This document shows, one piece after another, positions 6,615-8,251 of a stretch of DNA of 8,251 nucleotides. The DNA comes from an uncultured beta proteobacterium (lineage in GTDB: Bacteria > Pseudomonadota > Gammaproteobacteria > Burkholderiales > Burkholderiaceae_C). The stretch is from assembly GCA_903914985.1 (NCBI GenBank), contig CAIWRE010000484.1, positions 1 to 8,251 of the forward strand. Direction: 5' to 3'. Both the position numbers and the translations under genes were made by a program. Each line of letters starts with the position of its first letter. Position 1 is the stretch's first letter. A model generated the notes under the pieces. The model did not search any database, was not told the DNA's origin, and saw only the letters and a list, made by a program, of their open reading frames with translations.

Positions 6615-7537
6615 TACCACTGGGGCGCGAGTTGCGCGAATCCGGCGGGGGCCTTGCGCTCTTCTTCAAAAGTTACGACTTCCCAGGCCTCGGGCTGGGC
6701 CTGGAGCTGGCGCAGCAGCAGGTTGTTCAGCGCATGGCCCGAGCGGTGGGCGCGGTAGTGCGCCAAAAGTGGCATGCCGACGATGTACAGGTCGCCCATG
6801 GCGTCGAGAATTTTGTGCTTAACGAACTCGTCGTCGTAGCGCAGTCCGTCGGCATTGAGCACCTTGTAGTCATCCATCACGATGGCGTTGTCCAGGCCGC
6901 CACCCAGGGCCAGGCCGTTGGCGCGCATCATTTCCACGTCTTTGGTAAAGCCAAAGGTGCGCGCGCGCGCAATGTCGCGCGCGGAAGAGCCCACGCTCAG
7001 GTCAAACTCCACGCGCTGGCCGGTGGAGTCCACCGCCGGGTGGTTGAAGTCAATCTCAAAGCTCAGCTTAAAGCCGTGAAACGGCTCCAACGTCGCCCAT
7101 TTCTCGTTGCCCGGTGCGCCTTCGCGCACGGTAATGGGCGCTTTGACCCGGATAAAGCGGCGCGGCGCGTTTTGCATCTCAATGCCCGCGCTTTGCAGCA
7201 AAAACACAAAGGAAGCGGCCGAGCCGTCCAGAATAGGCACCTCTTCGGCCGTAATGTCCACCACCATGTTGTCCACGCCCAAGCCCGCGCAGGCCGACAT
7301 CAGGTGTTCCACCGTGTGCACCTTGGCGCCGCCAGACGACAAGGTGGATGCCAGCCGGGTGTCGGAAACCGCCTCGGTGCACACCTTGATGTCCACCGGG
7401 TGGGGCAGGTCCACGCGGCGAAACACGATGCCCGTGTCGGGCGCGGCGGGGCGCAAGGTGATCTCCACCCGCTGACCGCTGTGCAGCCCGACGCCGACGG
7501 CGCGGGTAATGGATTTGAGGGTTCTTTGTTGGAGCAC
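6614..7537 (-). CDS. lpxC: UDP-3-O-acyl-N-acetylglucosamine deacetylase LpxC
   Basis: LpxC is the cytoplasmic zinc amidase that catalyses the committed step of lipid A synthesis. Counting from the chosen start it has 307 residues, the usual length. The active-site set is intact: HTVEH (74-78) with base Glu77 and zinc ligand His78, HKILDAMGD (241-249) with zinc ligands His241 and Asp245, and HRSGHALNN (264-272) with His268. GVGLHSG (15-21) and [13 protein letters not shown] (185-197) are also typical. The start is GTG at 7537 ([10 protein letters not shown]), which matches the MLxQRTLK opening of homologues. The longer open frame upstream runs through a palindromic repeat and does not resemble LpxC. 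There is no clear Shine-Dalgarno sequence; TACAAT ends 6 nt before the GTG. The gene follows ftsZ in the same direction, as at the end of many dcw clusters. Confidence 0.97.
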   Translation of the reverse strand: MLQQRTLKSITRAVGVGLHSGQRVEITLRPAAPDTGIVFRRVDLPHPVDIKVCTEAVSDTRLASTLSSGGAKVHTVEHLMSACAGLGVDNMVVDITAEEVPILDGSAASFVFLLQSAGIEMQNAPRRFIRVKAPITVREGAPGNEKWATLEPFHGFKLSFEIDFNHPAVDSTGQRVEFDLSVGSSARDIARARTFGFTKDVEMMRANGLALGGGLDNAIVMDDYKVLNADGLRYDDEFVKHKILDAMGDLYIVGMPLLAHYRAHRSGHALNNLLLRQLQAQPEAWEVVTFEEERKAPAGFAQLAPQW

Positions 7538-7543
7538 GGCTTG

Positions 7544-7549
7544 ATTGTA
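7544..7549 (-). promoter_or_regulatory. Candidate -10 element of lpxC
   Basis: TACAAT on the minus strand (inside TTTTACAATC) differs from TATAAT at one position and ends 6 nt before the GTG start, so a transcript from it would begin at or beside the start codon. No TTGACA-like -35 is found at 15-18 bp, where the sequence is occupied by a GC hairpin. lpxC may also be read from ftsZ. Confidence 0.35.
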
Positions 7550-7558
7550 AAAGTAGCA

Positions 7559-7576
7559 CGGGCCCCGAAAGGCCCG
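7559..7576. repeat. Small GC hairpin upstream of lpxC
   Basis: CGGGCC (7559-7564) and GGCCCG (7571-7576) form a perfect 6-bp stem with loop CCGAAA. In the lpxC direction it lies about 10 nt before the TACAAT hexamer and is followed, after about five bases, by ACTTTTAC. It could be a weak ftsZ terminator/attenuator or a protein site over the -35 region. I cannot tell which. Confidence 0.45.
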
Positions 7577-7587
7577 CGCTATGAACT

Positions 7588-7687
7588 GCATGACAAGCGA
7601 GGGGGCTGCCAATTCCCCGCCGGGCCGCCCCAAGGGGAATTCACCCCCTTTGGGGGCAGCGCAGTACACGCAGTGACAAGCGTAGGG
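7588..7687. repeat. Structured intergenic palindromic repeat between ftsZ and lpxC
   Basis: This element fills most of the 161-bp ftsZ-lpxC gap (7538-7698). It contains AATTCCCC (7611-7618) and GGGGAATT (7634-7641) as perfect inverted arms, CCCCC-TTT-GGGGG (7644-7656) as a nested hairpin, and GCTGCC (7605-7610) against GGCAGC (7655-7660) as outer arms. TGACAAGCG occurs as a direct repeat on either side (7591-7599 and 7674-7682). No T-run follows, so it is not a simple intrinsic terminator. It resembles intergenic palindromic repeats I remember as frequent in Comamonadaceae genomes (REP-like), but copy number cannot be checked from one window. Confidence 0.6.
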
Positions 7688-7698
7688 CGCTAGTCCTT

Positions 7699-8251
7699 TT
7701 AATCGGCCTGCTTGCGCAAGAACGCCGGGATTTCGTAGTCGTCCATGCCGCCGCTCGACAGCGCGTCCACCTTTTGCGCGGCCGAGGTGCGTCCACCGCG
7801 CCATACGGCTGGGGTGGCCATGGTGCCGTAGTCAGTTTGGCCCGCACCCGAAGCCATGCCCGTGCCTTGGCCACCCATGGAGGCGCTGGTGCCTGCGCTT
7901 GCCGTGGCACCCGTGTTGCGGTTGCCCAGATTGGCGTTGAGTGGCGGGTAGTTGATGGGCATGTTGTCAGTGCCGGTGCGCAGCACCTGCAGCGGAGGCG
8001 CCGTGCGGCGGTGCATGGGGCGGCTCAGGCCGGTGGCCACCACGGTCACTCGCACCTCGTCACCCAACGAGTCGTCGTAGGCGGTGCCGTAAATGACATG
8101 CGCTTCTGCTGAGGCGTATTCCCGAATCGTGTTCATCGCCAGTTTGGACTCGCTGAGTTTGAGCGAACCCTTGGCCGCCGTGATCAGCACCAGCACGCCC
8201 TTGGCACCGGAGAGGTCAATGCCTTCGAGCAGCGGGCAGGCTACGGCCTGT
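7699..8251 (-). CDS. ftsZ: Cell division protein FtsZ, 3' part (5' end outside the window)
   Basis: FtsZ is the tubulin-like GTPase that forms the cytokinetic ring. The 183 visible residues enter in the C-terminal half of the globular domain ([21 protein letters not shown]), continue through its last strands ([25 protein letters not shown]), then a variable linker rich in Gly, Ala, Ser, Thr and Asn, and end in the conserved peptide [14 protein letters not shown], which binds FtsA, ZipA and other partners in known systems. The GTP-binding N-terminal domain is beyond the right edge. The frame stays open to that edge, so the GTG at 8196 is not the start. The stop is TAA (7701-7699). lpxC follows in the same direction, the normal dcw order. 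In the visible part I see no defect. Confidence 0.97.
   Translation of the reverse strand, partial: QAVACPLLEGIDLSGAKGVLVLITAAKGSLKLSESKLAMNTIREYASAEAHVIYGTAYDDSLGDEVRVTVVATGLSRPMHRRTAPPLQVLRTGTDNMPINYPPLNANLGNRNTGATASAGTSASMGGQGTGMASGAGQTDYGTMATPAVWRGGRTSAAQKVDALSSGGMDDYEIPAFLRKQAD

Noticed and set aside
6959..6970. (GC)6 run inside lpxC
   Set aside because: It encodes the conserved ARAR part of the LpxC motif [13 protein letters not shown] and is explained by GC-rich codon use.
6632..7693. 353-codon plus-strand open frame across lpxC and the intergenic repeat
   Set aside because: It is antisense to a fully convincing lpxC, and its His/Val/Ala/Arg-rich translation has no domain.
7538..7804. 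N-terminal extension of lpxC starting inside ftsZ
   Set aside because: The extra residues run through the intergenic repeat and overlap ftsZ, and homologues start at the VLQQRTLK position. GTG 7537 gives the normal 307 residues.
1..8251. A previously undescribed multi-gene defence, mobile or secretion system
   Set aside because: All large frames are explained by conserved housekeeping or envelope genes. I saw no integrase, transposase, toxin-antitoxin pair, CRISPR repeat, tRNA or rRNA gene.

Overview
The window looks like a core chromosomal segment from a GC-rich betaproteobacterium of the order Burkholderiales, most likely family Comamonadaceae (Rhodoferax/Polaromonas-like). I base this on the style of the proteins: the RodA carries the extra loop typical of Burkholderiales, and the RNB-family ribonuclease, TonB-like protein, FtsZ tail and GTG-started LpxC all match what I remember of that group. 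No database search was possible.

Layout. Positions 4-2313 (minus strand) hold rodA followed 9 bp later by tldD. Both read toward the left edge. The tldD frame stops about 100 codons early, three bases from the edge. A 53-bp divergent gap (2314-2366) separates rodA from a plus-strand unit: an RNB-family exoribonuclease (2367-4409), a TonB-C-domain protein (4425-5306), the monofunctional peptidoglycan glycosyltransferase mtgA (5303-6046) and ruvC (6043-6588). The genes in this unit are 15 bp apart or overlap as ATGA. ruvC then meets lpxC (6614-7537, minus) tail to tail across 25 bp. Upstream of lpxC lies a 161-bp gap with a compact palindromic repeat, then the 3' part of ftsZ (7699 to the right edge, minus). 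ftsZ-lpxC is the usual 3' end of the dcw division and cell-wall cluster.

How the genes fit together. Most act on the cell envelope. RodA polymerises glycan strands for elongation, MtgA is a second glycan polymerase, FtsZ builds the division ring, LpxC commits carbon to lipid A, and the TonB-like protein is an inner-membrane/periplasmic protein. TldD (peptidase maturation), the RNB exoribonuclease (RNA decay) and RuvC (Holliday junction cleavage) are housekeeping genes in the same transcription units.

I found no mobile element, CRISPR array, rRNA or tRNA gene, and no convincing novel multi-gene system. The points most worth checking are the in-frame stop in tldD, a recurring -10-like hexamer placed exactly where it would give leaderless mRNAs, the structured repeat between ftsZ and lpxC, and the unusual coupling of a TonB-like gene, mtgA and ruvC.
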